NCBI RefSeq assembly: GCF_002583405.1
Contig: NZ_BCMJ01000007.1
Location: forward strand, 1-64,000
DNA: 64,000 bases
Origin: Secundilactobacillus silagincola
GTDB taxonomy: Bacteria > Bacillota > Bacilli > Lactobacillales > Lactobacillaceae
Direction: 5' to 3'
The notes under the pieces are model-generated. The model was not told where the DNA came from. It was given only the letters and a program-made list of their open reading frames with translations, and ran no database searches. Below are positions 44,270 to 53,809 of the stretch, one piece after another. A program made the translations under genes and the position numbers. The stretch's first letter is position 1. Each line of letters begins with the position of its first letter.

Positions 44270-44383
44270 TGTGAATCAGTTCAATAGATTCCAGAAGTTA
44301 ACATCAACAAGCGCTGTCCCGAAGATTTGTCGGGATGGCGCTTTGTTTGCGTTAAATTCTAGAATCTACCGAGTTGTATCACA
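44270..44383 (+). repeat. Short hairpin-bearing repeat (relative of the 36543/58881 family)
   Basis: 114 bp bounded by TGTGA (44270-44274) and TCACA (44379-44383). The arms TAGATTCCAGAAGTTAAC (left) and GTTAAATTCTAGAATCTA (right) are inverted repeats and match the arms of the copies at 36543 and 58881. The core differs: AAGCGCTGTCCCGA pairs with TCGGGATGGCGCTT through two G-U pairs. It starts 12 bp after the yaaL stop and likely ends that transcript. From 44384 to 44548 nothing else is recognised beyond the upstream region of tmk. Confidence 0.75.
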
Positions 44384-44548
44384 CTCTCTAAATATTGCGG
44401 CTTTTGCTAGTCATTTAAGAAACCGTTCAGGCCTTGCCAAGCGCTTGATTCCGTAGTCTTAATCAAGTACAATTGCAAGTGTCGTACATCATAAAAGGTG
44501 GCTTAAATTTATTAGCTACCATCATTAATTGTAAGCGAGGTAACCGAT

Positions 44549-45181
44549 TTGGCAGGATTATTTATTTCATTTGAAGGACCTGATGGCGCTGGAAAAACAA
44601 CCGTCTTAAGTGCGATTGCAGAACAGCTTGATACAGCAAACAGGACTGACATTCTGGTTACCCGTGAACCAGGCGGTAATCAAATTTCGGAAGCCATTCG
44701 AAAAATCATTTTAGACCCACAAAATACACAAATGGATGTGCGAACTGAGGCTTTACTGTACGCGGCTTCACGACGTCAGCTTATTCAAGAAACGATTCGC
44801 CCTGCTTTAGGGGCAGGCAAAGTTGTTTTATGTGACCGGTTTGTTGATAGCTCAGTTGCCTATCAGGGCGCGGGTCGGCAAATTGGTGAAGAAGCGGTTT
44901 ATCAAATGAATCAGTTTGCAACTGAAGGTTTAACACCTGATTTGACCATTTACGTCGATGTCCCCTCTGAAGTAGGGTTGGCACGGATTAAAGCGCATCG
45001 GCAGAATGTTGATCGATTGGATGCAGAGGCGCTGAGCTTTCATAAACGTGTCCGTGCAGCATATCTCAGACTAGCAAAGAAGTTTCCCGAACGAATTATT
45101 ACCGTAGACGCCACACAACCGGTGGCTGACGTGATCAGTCAAGCCATGACGCTGATTACGGATAGAATGCGGCAACGATAA
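44549..45181 (+). CDS. tmk: Thymidylate kinase
   Basis: Phosphorylates dTMP to dTDP. The 210-residue enzyme has FEGPDGAGKTT at residues 8-18 (P-loop), TREPGG near 37, the DRF motif (CDRFVDSSVAYQGAGR near 94) and a lid with Arg residues near 150. TTG start after a weak GAGG. darA, holB, yabA and rsmI follow in order, a replication-linked operon like that of B. subtilis without yaaR and ricT. Confidence 0.95.
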   Translation: MAGLFISFEGPDGAGKTTVLSAIAEQLDTANRTDILVTREPGGNQISEAIRKIILDPQNTQMDVRTEALLYAASRRQLIQETIRPALGAGKVVLCDRFVDSSVAYQGAGRQIGEEAVYQMNQFATEGLTPDLTIYVDVPSEVGLARIKAHRQNVDRLDAEALSFHKRVRAAYLRLAKKFPERIITVDATQPVADVISQAMTLITDRMRQR

Positions 45182-45204
45182 ATTGGTAGAAAGAAGGGTC
45201 AAGT

Positions 45205-45534
45205 ATGAAATTAGTGATTGCAATCGTGCAGGATAAAGATGCTAACCGTTTGCGCAGTGAATTTGTTAAAGCTGACATTGGCGTAACACGATTATCAACA
45301 ACTGGTGGTTTCTTAAAGTCCGGTAACACGACTTATATGATTGGTATTGAAGATAAGCGTGTTCAAGAAGTGCTTGATTTGATTCATGAAACTTCCCGAA
45401 CCCGGCAGCAATTCATGACACCGCCCGTCAATATTGATGCCCAGATGGAAAGTACGTCGGGTTATCCAGTTGAAGTTCAGGTGGGTGGTGCGACCGTCTT
45501 CGTCTTACCAATTGAACAATTTCATCAATTTTAA
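45205..45534 (+). CDS. darA: Cyclic-di-AMP receptor protein (DarA/PstA)
   Basis: A 109-residue PII-like protein that binds c-di-AMP as a trimer; its output is not settled. It begins MKLVIAIVQDKDANRLRSEF, with the ligand loop region TRLSTTGGFLKSGNTTYMIG near residues 28-47, matching YaaQ/DarA. It lies 23 nt after tmk and before holB, its usual place. The window also holds a KimA-like potassium importer, another family commonly controlled by c-di-AMP. Confidence 0.93.
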   Translation: MKLVIAIVQDKDANRLRSEFVKADIGVTRLSTTGGFLKSGNTTYMIGIEDKRVQEVLDLIHETSRTRQQFMTPPVNIDAQMESTSGYPVEVQVGGATVFVLPIEQFHQF

Positions 45535-45553
45535 CTTAGTGGAGGAGTAGGTC

Positions 45554-46573
45554 TTGGCAGAACAAACTTTAATTGAACAAGCTGAAAGCAAACAGTCACA
45601 GTTAATGCGGCACTTTATTCACCTTGTGCTGACTAACCGACTTAGCCATGCCTACCTATTCTCTGGCTTGCCAGGTTGTGGTAAGCGAGCAGTTGCGCAA
45701 GTTGTTGCCATGCGGCTCTTTTGTCAAAATCCGAATGCGGATGGTATGCCTTGTGGTCAATGTCCAGAATGTGGGCGAATTTTAGCTGGCGATAATCCTG
45801 ACGTGGTCACAGTGGAACCTGATGGGCAGCGAATTAAAGTTGATCAGGTCCGTTACATTAAGGACGAATTCGCTAAGAGTCCTGTTGAAGGGTCGACTAA
45901 GGTATTCATTATTGAAGGGGCCGAAACGCTGACGACTAATGCAGCTAACGGACTATTAAAATTCATTGAGGAACCCGTTGCCAACCGGGTCATTTTTTTA
46001 TTGACTACTAATAAAAGTATGATGTTAGCAACTATTTTATCTCGAACTCAAATCGTTGAATTCCCACCGTTATCATCAAAAGCGTTTGCTGAAAGTTTGC
46101 GGCAGCACCAGATTTCCGAGAATCAGATTCCGTTATTAAGTGGGCTGACAAATAGTATGGATGCAGCTGATGAATTAGTGGCCGATGATTGGCTGGCTAA
46201 ATGTCAGCATGAACTCAGTCGTTGGTTTAACCAACTTGTAAAACATGACGATATGGCGTTTGTAACGGTTCAGACGGGTTTGATGCCGTTAGCTCATGAC
46301 CGGGACCATCAAGCCGTGATTTTAGATGCCATTGTGTTACTTTGGCAAAGCACGTTGCAAGCAAAGTATCTGTCGGATGAAACACAGTCAGCATTTCCGG
46401 AACTTCAAACAACCATGTTAGAAATGGCTCAGGCTTTGACTCGGGAACAATTACTCCAGATTTTAACGGCTGTGCTGGACACTAAAAAGGCACTTGCGGG
46501 AAATATGAATATTCAGAGTATCTTAGAAACCTTGACGTTGCGGATTTTAGCTGATATGAAGCAACATGTTTAG
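45554..46573 (+). CDS. holB: DNA polymerase III subunit delta'
   Basis: A 339-residue clamp-loader subunit. The AAA+ domain has a P-loop-like GLPGCGKRAVAQ near residue 37, four zinc cysteines in LFCQNPNADGMPCGQCPECG and a GAETLTTNAANGLLKFIEE block near 118. TTG start at 45554 after GGAGGAG. It cooperates with the dnaX product encoded 4 kb upstream. Confidence 0.93.
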   Translation: MAEQTLIEQAESKQSQLMRHFIHLVLTNRLSHAYLFSGLPGCGKRAVAQVVAMRLFCQNPNADGMPCGQCPECGRILAGDNPDVVTVEPDGQRIKVDQVRYIKDEFAKSPVEGSTKVFIIEGAETLTTNAANGLLKFIEEPVANRVIFLLTTNKSMMLATILSRTQIVEFPPLSSKAFAESLRQHQISENQIPLLSGLTNSMDAADELVADDWLAKCQHELSRWFNQLVKHDDMAFVTVQTGLMPLAHDRDHQAVILDAIVLLWQSTLQAKYLSDETQSAFPELQTTMLEMAQALTREQLLQILTAVLDTKKALAGNMNIQSILETLTLRILADMKQHV

Positions 46574-46636
46574 CGGTTACGGATGTTCTCATAGTGGAGC
46601 ATTCATTACATAATGAATAATTAAAGAGGTGCAATC

Positions 46637-46975
46637 TTGGCAAAGCGGGATGTTTATGAAGAGTTGAAAGACTTACAGGCCGAAATGGTAAAAATGATCT
46701 CGAAATTTGAACAGGTTCAAGACGAAGTAACCCAAACATTGGAACAGAATGCTGAACTGGAAATTGAAAACCAGCATCTACGCGAAGTTTTGCGTTCTGA
46801 TCGCAATGAGGGTATTAGTGGCAATAATACTGAGCCACCGCTGTCGAAGTCGCGTAAAAATTTAGAAAAACTGTATGAAGAAGGGTTTCACGTCTGCAAC
46901 TTTGAGTATGGTAAGCGACGGGAAAACGATGAACCCTGTGCTTTTTGTTTAGATGTTATCTACGGTGAACGGTAA
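46637..46975 (+). CDS. yabA: Replication initiation control protein YabA
   Basis: A 112-residue negative regulator of initiation that bridges DnaA and the DnaN clamp. The N-terminal half is a leucine-rich coiled coil (about residues 5-60), and the C-terminal half has a zinc motif, FHVC near 88 and EPCAFC near 104. TTG start after AAAGAGGTG. Between holB and rsmI, as in related genomes. Confidence 0.94.
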   Translation: MAKRDVYEELKDLQAEMVKMISKFEQVQDEVTQTLEQNAELEIENQHLREVLRSDRNEGISGNNTEPPLSKSRKNLEKLYEEGFHVCNFEYGKRRENDEPCAFCLDVIYGER

Positions 46976-46989
46976 TTAGGAGGATCAGC

Positions 46990-47877
46990 GTGCAATCGCA
47001 ATTAAGCTTTTCAAAACAGAATCAAACGGGCACACTTTATTTAGTACCGACCCCAATTGGTAATTTAGGTGATATGACTTTTCGTAGTGTCGAGGTGTTA
47101 AAACAAGTCGATTTGATTGCGGCAGAAGATACCAGAAATACGCAAAAGTTACTGAATCACTTTGAAATTGAAACACCGCAAATTAGTTTTCATGAACATA
47201 ATACCCAAGAGCGTATTCCACAATTGATTACCAAACTGCAAGCGGGAGAAAACCTTGCTCAAGTCAGTGATGCAGGAATGCCATCAATTAGCGATCCCGG
47301 ACACGAATTAGTCGTTGCCTGTATCGAAGTCGATATTCCAGTAGTGCCATTGCCCGGTGCTAATGCAGGACTCACAGCTTTGATTGCTTCTGGTCTTGAC
47401 CCACAGCCGTTTTATTTTTACGGCTTTTTAGACCGTAAACCCAAACTTCAGGTTGCAGAATTAGAGAAACTCAAGGATCGTTCGGAGAGTCAAATTTTTT
47501 ATGAAGCGCCTCACCGGTTAGCGAAAACACTTCAACATTTAGTTGATGTTTACGGTGGTGATCGCCAAGCTTCTCTTTGTCGAGAACTGACCAAAAAACA
47601 CGAGCAATTTTTACGAGGATCTTTGGCCGAGCTTTTAGAGTGGGCGAATGAATCAGACCGAGTACGTGGCGAATTTGTTGTGATCGTTAGTGGCAGTTCA
47701 AAAGGAGACCAAGATGACGAGGAGCCCGATTATAGCGGACTAAGTATTGAAGATCACGTTGATCATCTCATTGAGACAGGATTAAGGCCAAATGACGCTA
47801 TCAAACAGGTAGCTCATTTGCGTCAACTAAAGAAACAGGAAGTTTATCAGATTTATCATCATCTTAACCAGAATTAA
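46990..47877 (+). CDS. rsmI: 16S rRNA (cytidine(1402)-2'-O)-methyltransferase
   Basis: Methylates the ribose of C1402 in the 16S decoding centre. The 295-residue tetrapyrrole methylase-fold protein has LVPTPIGNLGDMTFR near residues 17-31, AAEDTRNTQKLL near 42, VSDAGMPSISDPG near 91 and FYGFLDRKP near 146. GTG start with AGGAGG. A C-terminal helical extension (about 240-295) is present. Confidence 0.95.
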   Translation: MQSQLSFSKQNQTGTLYLVPTPIGNLGDMTFRSVEVLKQVDLIAAEDTRNTQKLLNHFEIETPQISFHEHNTQERIPQLITKLQAGENLAQVSDAGMPSISDPGHELVVACIEVDIPVVPLPGANAGLTALIASGLDPQPFYFYGFLDRKPKLQVAELEKLKDRSESQIFYEAPHRLAKTLQHLVDVYGGDRQASLCRELTKKHEQFLRGSLAELLEWANESDRVRGEFVVIVSGSSKGDQDDEEPDYSGLSIEDHVDHLIETGLRPNDAIKQVAHLRQLKKQEVYQIYHHLNQN

Positions 47878-47898
47878 ATAGAATTAGAGGAAAACCGA

Positions 47899-48675
47899 AT
47901 GGGCGCGAAAATTTTTTCAGAAAAGCATCAAATTACTTTCTACGAAACAGATGTTACGAATACCGTAACACCAGCCATGCTAGTTAATATGATTATTTTG
48001 GCTTCAGAAGACCAAACGGATTCATTAGGCGTCGGTGCAAAGGCAGTTGCTGACCTCGGCATTGGTTGGGTTGTTACTCAATATAAGATGGACATTACCC
48101 GTTTACCAAAACAGGGAGAAACTATCGAAGTATCAACCCAAGCTACCTGTTATAACCGTTATTTTGCGTTCCGAGAATTTTGGGTTCATGACAGTGAAGG
48201 CCACGAGTGTGTTCACGTTGAGAGTATTTGGGTCACGATGAACCATGAGACGCGTAAAATCGTTACGATTCCGGAGCGCATTATTGCACCATCCCACTCT
48301 GAAAAAGTTAAAATGATTCCCCGTCTGTCTCGACCAAAAAAGCTGACTGAAGCAGATCAATTAATGACGAAACAATATCGGGTACGCTATTTTGATATTG
48401 ATGGCAATGGTCATGTTAACAACTCACGTTACTTTGATTGGTTATTAGATGCGCTACCAATGAGTTTTCTCACGCGCCATAATTTAACCAGTATCAATAT
48501 TCGTTTTGAAAATGAGGTTCAGTATCATCATATCGTCACTAGTGAAGCGACCTTAATGACCGATATCCCTGATTCCATTGTGACTAAGCACCGGATTACT
48601 ATGGAAAATGGTGACGTGGCTACTGAAGCAGAATGTCACTGGGAACCTATCATTAATCATTCAGCTCAAGCTTAG
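47899..48675 (+). CDS. fat: Acyl-ACP thioesterase
   Basis: A 258-residue double hot-dog thioesterase of the FatA/FatB family that releases free fatty acids from acyl-ACP. The N-terminal half contains FYETDVTNTVTPAMLVNMI, and the second half has the conserved RYFDIDGNGHVNNSRYFDWLLD (about residues 155-176; split motifs DIDGNGHVNN), holding the family Asn and His. Its position after rsmI is common in lactobacilli and unrelated to fatty acid synthesis genes. The substrate chain length cannot be inferred. Confidence 0.9.
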   Translation: MGAKIFSEKHQITFYETDVTNTVTPAMLVNMIILASEDQTDSLGVGAKAVADLGIGWVVTQYKMDITRLPKQGETIEVSTQATCYNRYFAFREFWVHDSEGHECVHVESIWVTMNHETRKIVTIPERIIAPSHSEKVKMIPRLSRPKKLTEADQLMTKQYRVRYFDIDGNGHVNNSRYFDWLLDALPMSFLTRHNLTSINIRFENEVQYHHIVTSEATLMTDIPDSIVTKHRITMENGDVATEAECHWEPIINHSAQA

Positions 48676-48744
48676 TTGTCAGATAATTGGGCTTAGGTGT
48701 ATGATGATGGCTGAAGAATCAGGAAAAAGGGGTATGAAAACGAT

Positions 48745-49467
48745 ATGAAAGTATTGGCGTTAGATACGTCTAATCAAACACTCAGTGTCGCGGTGATGTC
48801 AGATGATCAGGTTCTAGCAACAACGACAGTGACGACGACCAAAAAACATGGCGCACATTTGCTACCTATTATTCAGGATTTGATGCAGACGGCTAAGTTA
48901 AAGCCAGCTGAGCTGAATCGAGTCATTGTTGCCGACGGTCCTGGTTCATATACAGGACTGAGAATCGGTGTTACAACGGCCAAAACGCTTGCTGACACGT
49001 TAAAGATTGAACTCGTTGGTGTTTCCAGTTTAGCAACCATTGCAGCCAATATCGTCAACGAGACCCAGTTGGTTGCGGTCCTATTTGACGGTCGTAACGA
49101 TAATGTTTTTGCTGGTGTTTATCGGATCCAAAATGGGAAACCAGTATCTGTTATTGAAGATCAGCATATTCCATTTGAAAAATTATTACCTCAGCTGAAG
49201 GCATTGGCCGAACCAATTGTTGTGTTAGGTGATCTTGATGCGTTTACGGAGCGGTTAAAAACGGCTCTTGAAGCAAATTACATTCATTATCCGCTAGAGC
49301 TGAGTCTTCCAAGCGCAGTGCAGTTAGGCCGGCTTGGTCAACGGCAAGCGCCTGTCAGTGATATCAATAGTTTTGTGCCACGATACCTGCGTTTGACTAA
49401 GGCAGAGGCTGACTGGCAGAAACAACACCCAGAAGAGGATAGTAGCGATTATGTTGAGAAAGTTTAA
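48745..49467 (+). CDS. tsaB: tRNA threonylcarbamoyladenosine biosynthesis protein TsaB
   Basis: A 240-residue ASKHA-fold partner of TsaD in making t6A37 on ANN-decoding tRNAs. It begins MKVLALDTSNQTLSVAV and includes VADGPGSYTGLRIGVTTAKTLA near residues 62-81 (split signature GPGSYTGLRIG). rimI starts 17 nt before its stop, then a second acetyltransferase and tsaD, the order tsaB-rimI-tsaD known from B. subtilis. Confidence 0.95.
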   Translation: MKVLALDTSNQTLSVAVMSDDQVLATTTVTTTKKHGAHLLPIIQDLMQTAKLKPAELNRVIVADGPGSYTGLRIGVTTAKTLADTLKIELVGVSSLATIAANIVNETQLVAVLFDGRNDNVFAGVYRIQNGKPVSVIEDQHIPFEKLLPQLKALAEPIVVLGDLDAFTERLKTALEANYIHYPLELSLPSAVQLGRLGQRQAPVSDINSFVPRYLRLTKAEADWQKQHPEEDSSDYVEKV

Positions 49468-50035
49468 GGATTGGTATCAGCAACTGTTTCAAATCCGAGA
49501 TACCAAATATCAGGATGTTTTGGACATCAAAAATCACGAAGTTCATATCCAAAATGTTGCGTATTTTTTAGCTAAGGCACAATTTACTGATATTCCCGAA
49601 ATGCTTGGCATCGAACGGGCAGTTTATGGAGGGAAAACACCGTGGGATTCTGCAGCGTTTGCTAGTGAACTGCGTCATGATACGGACCGTTTATATCTTG
49701 TTTTGCGACGCCACGATCGCTTGCTGGCCTTCATTGGCTGTACGTTTAACGATGTTAAAAGCGATGCGCATATTACCAATATTGCCGTGGTACCAGACTA
49801 TCAAAACCGTGGCCTTGGTCATTTTTTAATTGCTGTGATGATTAAAAAAGCGCGTCAGTTAGAACTCAAACAAGTTTCTCTTGAAGTTCGGCTAAGTAAT
49901 GTGCGCGCACAGGCGTTATATCAGGATTTAGGCTTCGAAAAATCTGGTATCAAAAGGGGTTACTATTTCGGCGACCACGAGGATGCAGTAGACATGGTGA
50001 TTACTATTGGAGATTCTGAAAATGCAGAATCTTAG
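49451..50035 (+). CDS. rimI: Ribosomal-protein-alanine N-acetyltransferase
   Basis: A 194-residue GNAT acetyltransferase that modifies the N-terminus of ribosomal protein S18 or related targets. The core has IAVVPDYQNRGLGHFLIAVM (about residues 117-136, acetyl-CoA loop QNRGLG) and VRLSNVRAQALYQDLGFE near 154. About 40 residues precede the domain, longer than the E. coli enzyme. ATG 49451 lies inside tsaB (17-nt overlap), so translation is coupled. Confidence 0.88.
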   Translation: MLRKFKDWYQQLFQIRDTKYQDVLDIKNHEVHIQNVAYFLAKAQFTDIPEMLGIERAVYGGKTPWDSAAFASELRHDTDRLYLVLRRHDRLLAFIGCTFNDVKSDAHITNIAVVPDYQNRGLGHFLIAVMIKKARQLELKQVSLEVRLSNVRAQALYQDLGFEKSGIKRGYYFGDHEDAVDMVITIGDSENAES

Positions 50036-50477
50036 AGTCCAAATGGCAACCGAAGCAGAACTAATACCCTTGGTTAAGGCTTGTGCGCGAATTGCGACAC
50101 GAGCTTATTCAAGCGGAACGGGCTGGACACTAAAAGATTTCCAGGCCGATATGGGAGCAGCACATCGGGTCTATACCGTAATTTACAATGGCAATCAGCT
50201 GGTGGGCTACGTTGGCGCCGTTAAAGTATTGGATCAGGTTGATATTACCGGTGTGGCAGTGGATCCGGCTTACCAGCGAAAGGGCTGGGCGTTTAAAATG
50301 ATTAGTCGTTTGATTACGTCCTTAGAAGCTAATACGCAGGTATTTCTGGAAGTCAGAAAATCCAATTTAGCTGCTAGGCACCTTTATCAACGGGTCGGTT
50401 TTACCGCCATTAATGTGCGTAAAGCGTACTACACCCATCCGGATGAGGACGCAATTTTAATGAAACTCAGCATATAA
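50022..50477 (+). CDS. Second GNAT-family N-acetyltransferase
   Basis: A 151-residue GNAT protein with unknown substrate. The acetyl-CoA loop is [17 protein letters not shown] (about residues 74-90), followed by [18 protein letters not shown]. The loop has KGWAF where R/Q-x-x-G-x-G/A is usual, a slight deviation. GGAG at 50009-50012 lies 9 nt before ATG 50022, within the end of rimI (14-nt overlap). Lying between rimI and tsaD it may be a rimI duplicate with a changed role. Confidence 0.85.
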   Translation: MQNLRVQMATEAELIPLVKACARIATRAYSSGTGWTLKDFQADMGAAHRVYTVIYNGNQLVGYVGAVKVLDQVDITGVAVDPAYQRKGWAFKMISRLITSLEANTQVFLEVRKSNLAARHLYQRVGFTAINVRKAYYTHPDEDAILMKLSI

Positions 50478-50505
50478 AGAGAGGCACAAAGGGAGCGAAT
50501 TAAAC

Positions 50506-51528
50506 GTGGAACGTAATTTAATCTTGGCTTTTGAGTCAAGTTGTGATGAAACCAGTGTAGCGGTGATTGAAAATGGTGAAAAAATTCTTTCTAATATCGT
50601 TGCTACTCAAATTAAAAGTCACCAGCGGTTTGGCGGTGTGGTTCCCGAAGTTGCTAGTCGGCATCATATCGAGCAAATTACGGACTGCATTGATTTAGCG
50701 ATGTCGGAAGCTTCAGTGACTTATGATGATTTGTCAGCAGTTGCCGTGACGTATGGTCCAGGTTTAGTTGGTGCATTGTTAATCGGTGTTACTGCAGCTA
50801 AAACAGTGGCTTATGCCCATGATTTGCCGTTGATTCCGGTCAATCATATGGCTGGTCATATTTATGCTGCTCGTTATGTCAAGCCAATTGAATTTCCTGC
50901 ATTAGCACTGTTAGTATCAGGTGGTCATACTGAATTAGTATATTTAGCTGGGCCAGGACAGTTTGAAATTATTGGTGAAACACGCGATGATGCAGCTGGC
51001 GAAGCTTATGATAAAATTGGTCGGGTACTAGGCATCAACTATCCGGCAGGTAAGGAAGTAGACCGTCTCGCTCATTTAGGTAAGGATACGTTTAACTTTC
51101 CGCGGGCAATGGATGACTCCGAATCGTTTGACTTTAGTTTTAGCGGTTTGAAGAGTGCCTTTATCAATACGGTTCACCATGCGGATCAAATTGGTGAAAC
51201 GCTAAAGCGGGAAGATTTAGCAGCTAGTTTCCAACAAGCAGTAGTGGATGTTTTAGCCGATAAAACCGTTCGGGCACTTGATGCCTATTCAGTAAAACAG
51301 TTGATTTTAGCGGGTGGCGTTGCTGCTAATCAAGGGCTGCGTGAGCGGTTAGATTCAGAACTAGAAGCATTTGAAAACGTTGATTTTATTAAAGCACCTC
51401 TTAAACTTTGTGGGGATAACGCAGCGATGATTGGAGCAGCGGGCTATGTTAGTTATCAACTGAAACAGTTTGGTGATATGACTTTAAATGCTGATCCTAG
51501 TCTAGAGTTTGATTGGATGGCTTCATAA
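50506..51528 (+). CDS. tsaD: tRNA N6-adenosine threonylcarbamoyltransferase TsaD
   Basis: Transfers threonylcarbamoyl to A37 of tRNA with TsaB and TsaE. The 340-residue protein shows [13 protein letters not shown] at residues 8-20, [12 protein letters not shown] near 81, the metal-binding HMAGH (His114, His118) and the C-terminal [10 protein letters not shown] (about residue 266) with GDNAAMIG near 306. GTG start after AAAGGGAGCG. A strong bidirectional terminator follows. Confidence 0.96.
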   Translation: MERNLILAFESSCDETSVAVIENGEKILSNIVATQIKSHQRFGGVVPEVASRHHIEQITDCIDLAMSEASVTYDDLSAVAVTYGPGLVGALLIGVTAAKTVAYAHDLPLIPVNHMAGHIYAARYVKPIEFPALALLVSGGHTELVYLAGPGQFEIIGETRDDAAGEAYDKIGRVLGINYPAGKEVDRLAHLGKDTFNFPRAMDDSESFDFSFSGLKSAFINTVHHADQIGETLKREDLAASFQQAVVDVLADKTVRALDAYSVKQLILAGGVAANQGLRERLDSELEAFENVDFIKAPLKLCGDNAAMIGAAGYVSYQLKQFGDMTLNADPSLEFDWMAS

Positions 51529-51543
51529 CAGTATTAACTATAA

Positions 51544-51594
51544 AAACACTAAAAAACAGATTTCCCATTTTCGGAAATCTGTTTTTTAGTGTTT
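51544..51594. terminator. Bidirectional terminator between tsaD and ydiF
   Basis: AAACACTAAAAAACAGATTTCC pairs with its complement ending at 51594 around a short loop (22-bp stem). It serves convergent genes. Confidence 0.9.
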
Positions 51595-51601
51595 CTAGAG
51601 G

Positions 51602-53560
51602 TTAATCAGATAAGTCTTCTAAGGTTAGAGAAGCTTCTTCCCAATCATTTTCGGTTGCTTCTATTTGCTTAGTAATCTCTTCGAGCTGTTTTTGCAGGTC
51701 TGCCATTTTGGCTTGGTCAGAAAAAATTTCTGGCTGAGTCATTGTGGTTTCCACCTGGCTTTTTTTCTCGGTGAGGTCGTTAAGCTGCTGTTCTAGCGTC
51801 TCAACTTGACGCGCTAACTTTCGTTCTTGTTTTTGACGTTCTTTTGACTGTTGATAACTTTGCTTTTTTTGACTAACAGGTTTAACTGCAAGACTGGGAT
51901 CTTTTTCCAGAGCCTCTTCTTGCTTTTTTTCTGCAACGGCAGCTTGTTCTTGTTTCTTTTCGATAAAGTAATCGTAGTCCCCAAGGAAAAGTTCAGAGCC
52001 CTTGGCTGACAGTTCAACAACTGAAGTTGCCACTTGGTTAATAAAGTAACGGTCATGGGAAACAAACAAAATCGTGCCGTCAAAGTCGTTCAGTGTGTTT
52101 TCAAGCACTTGACGGCTATCAATGTCCAAGTGGTTGGTAGGTTCATCCAAAATCAGAAAGTTGTCGTGCTTCATTGCTAGTTTTGTTAACAGTAGCCGTG
52201 CTTTTTCGCCACCGCTAAGACTATGAACTAACTTATCCACATCTTCTCCGGTAAATAAGAAACTGCCGAGAATCGTGCGAATATCTTTTTCCGGTGTGGT
52301 AGGGTGGTCGTCCCAAAGCTCAGCTAGAACGGTTTTATTGCCGTGTAACGATTTTTGCTCTTGATCGTAGTAACCAGTATCGACACCAGTTCCAAAGGTC
52401 ACACTGCCGGCTAATGCAGGAATTTTTCCCAAAATGGTTTTGAGAAGAGTTGATTTACCAACCCCATTAGGGCCGACAATGGCAATTGCTTGGTGCTTTT
52501 TAATGTCAATATTAACTGGTTGGGCCAATATCTTACTAGGATCATAACCCACTGCCAGATCCTTTACAGTCAAAATGATGTTGCCGCTTTGACGACGAGG
52601 GGTGAACGCAAAATGAGCCACCTTATCATCAGCTTCTGGCCGTTGTATACGATCTATTTTCTGAAGTTGCTTACGTCTAGCTTGTGCGCGTTTGGTTGTT
52701 GAAGCTCTCACAATATTACGGTTAACAAAGTCTTCTAGTTGAGATATCTTATGTTGCTGTTTGTCGTATTCTTTCCATTGACGCTGCAACTGCGCTGCTT
52801 TTTGTGTGACGTAGGCTGAATAGTTACCGTGAAAGTGCGTGACAGTTCCCATAGACATTTCGTAGACCTCGGTTACTAAGCGGTCCAAAAAATAACGGTC
52901 ATGAGACACAATCAGTAATGCACCCTTATAAGATTGAATGTAGCCTTCAAGCCAAGTTAAAGTCTCAACATCCAAGTGGTTAGTAGGTTCATCCAAAACT
53001 AACAGGTCGCGTTTTTCCAGTAGTAATTTAGCTAATGCTAGTTGTGTTTTTTGTCCGCCAGACAATTCGTTGATCGAGCGGCCATAATCTTCTTCACCGA
53101 ATTCAAAACCGTGTAAAACACCACGAATCTCGGCACGATAACCATAACCATTATTGTTTTTGAAGGAGGTTTGTCGTTGATCATAAGTTTTTGAAAGCTG
53201 TTCAAATTGTTCTTTATTATTGATCACGTCTGGGTCGCTCATCCGTTCTTCCAAACGGTGTAATTCTTCTTCCTGATCCTGAAGTTCTTGGAAGACGCTG
53301 GCCATTTCTTCCCAGATTGATTTATTAGAATCAAGGCCGGTATCTTGGGCTAAATACCCAATGGTCATGCCTTTTTTATAGATGATCTGTCCCTCGTCTG
53401 GAGCGTCAATGCCCGTAATCATGCGGACCAGAGTTGACTTACCAGCACCGTTTCGGCCAACGAGTGCTACCCGACCGTGTTCAGGTACATCTAGGTTGAC
53501 ATTATCAAAAAGAGTATCCGCGCCGAACCGGCGTGTTACTTGCTGGACCTGTAATAACAT
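51602..53560 (-). CDS. ydiF: ABC-F family ribosome-associated ATPase (YdiF-like)
   Basis: A 652-residue soluble protein with two ABC domains: Walker A GRNGAGKST near residue 35 and GPNGVGKST near 363, and LSGGQKTQLALAKLLL and LSGGEKARLLLTKLA signatures. A basic linker (about 240-300) reaches toward the P-site tRNA in known ABC-F proteins. The C-terminal 90 residues form a coiled coil. There is no membrane domain, so it is not a transporter. Its place between tsaD and rex matches B. subtilis ydiF, a housekeeping member, rather than an antibiotic resistance ABC-F. Confidence 0.9.
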   Translation of the reverse strand: MLLQVQQVTRRFGADTLFDNVNLDVPEHGRVALVGRNGAGKSTLVRMITGIDAPDEGQIIYKKGMTIGYLAQDTGLDSNKSIWEEMASVFQELQDQEEELHRLEERMSDPDVINNKEQFEQLSKTYDQRQTSFKNNNGYGYRAEIRGVLHGFEFGEEDYGRSINELSGGQKTQLALAKLLLEKRDLLVLDEPTNHLDVETLTWLEGYIQSYKGALLIVSHDRYFLDRLVTEVYEMSMGTVTHFHGNYSAYVTQKAAQLQRQWKEYDKQQHKISQLEDFVNRNIVRASTTKRAQARRKQLQKIDRIQRPEADDKVAHFAFTPRRQSGNIILTVKDLAVGYDPSKILAQPVNIDIKKHQAIAIVGPNGVGKSTLLKTILGKIPALAGSVTFGTGVDTGYYDQEQKSLHGNKTVLAELWDDHPTTPEKDIRTILGSFLFTGEDVDKLVHSLSGGEKARLLLTKLAMKHDNFLILDEPTNHLDIDSRQVLENTLNDFDGTILFVSHDRYFINQVATSVVELSAKGSELFLGDYDYFIEKKQEQAAVAEKKQEEALEKDPSLAVKPVSQKKQSYQQSKERQKQERKLARQVETLEQQLNDLTEKKSQVETTMTQPEIFSDQAKMADLQKQLEEITKQIEATENDWEEASLTLEDLSD

Positions 53561-53650
53561 GTCGTATCAGCTGCCTTTCTATTGTGAAACTATTCTACCA
53601 TTAATTAGTGAGATTCTGATAGGTTTGATAAAATGTTCATGGTTTTTTTA

Positions 53651-53668
53651 TTGAAAATTATTTCACAA
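53651..53668 (+). promoter_or_regulatory. Candidate Rex operator
   Basis: TTGAAAATTATTTCACAA resembles the Rex consensus TTGTGA-N6-TCACAA; the right half is perfect and the left half is degenerate. Further single half-sites occur at 53581-53588 (TTGTGAAA within ATTGTGAAAC), 53705-53712 (TTTCACAA) and 53790-53796 (TTCACAA). The rex -10 (TGCTACAAT, 53681-53689) lies just downstream. Confidence 0.45.
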
Positions 53669-53680
53669 ATCGTCCCAATA

Positions 53681-53689
53681 TGCTACAAT
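53681..53689 (+). promoter_or_regulatory. Extended -10 promoter of rex
   Basis: TGCTACAAT at 53681-53689, about 120 bp before the rex start. Confidence 0.45.
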
Positions 53690-53809
53690 TAACTAGAATG
53701 ATGTTTTCACAAACTTATTTATTTTAGAAATTCGCAATTATTTTGATGATTAAAAGATTCGTTTTCTAAGGTATTTTTAATCAGGTAAATTCACAAGGAG
53801 GAAAAGAAA

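Noticed and set aside
51602-53560. Antibiotic resistance ABC-F protein
   Set aside because: Gene order tsaD-ydiF-rex-groES matches the housekeeping YdiF locus, and nothing suggests horizontal transfer.
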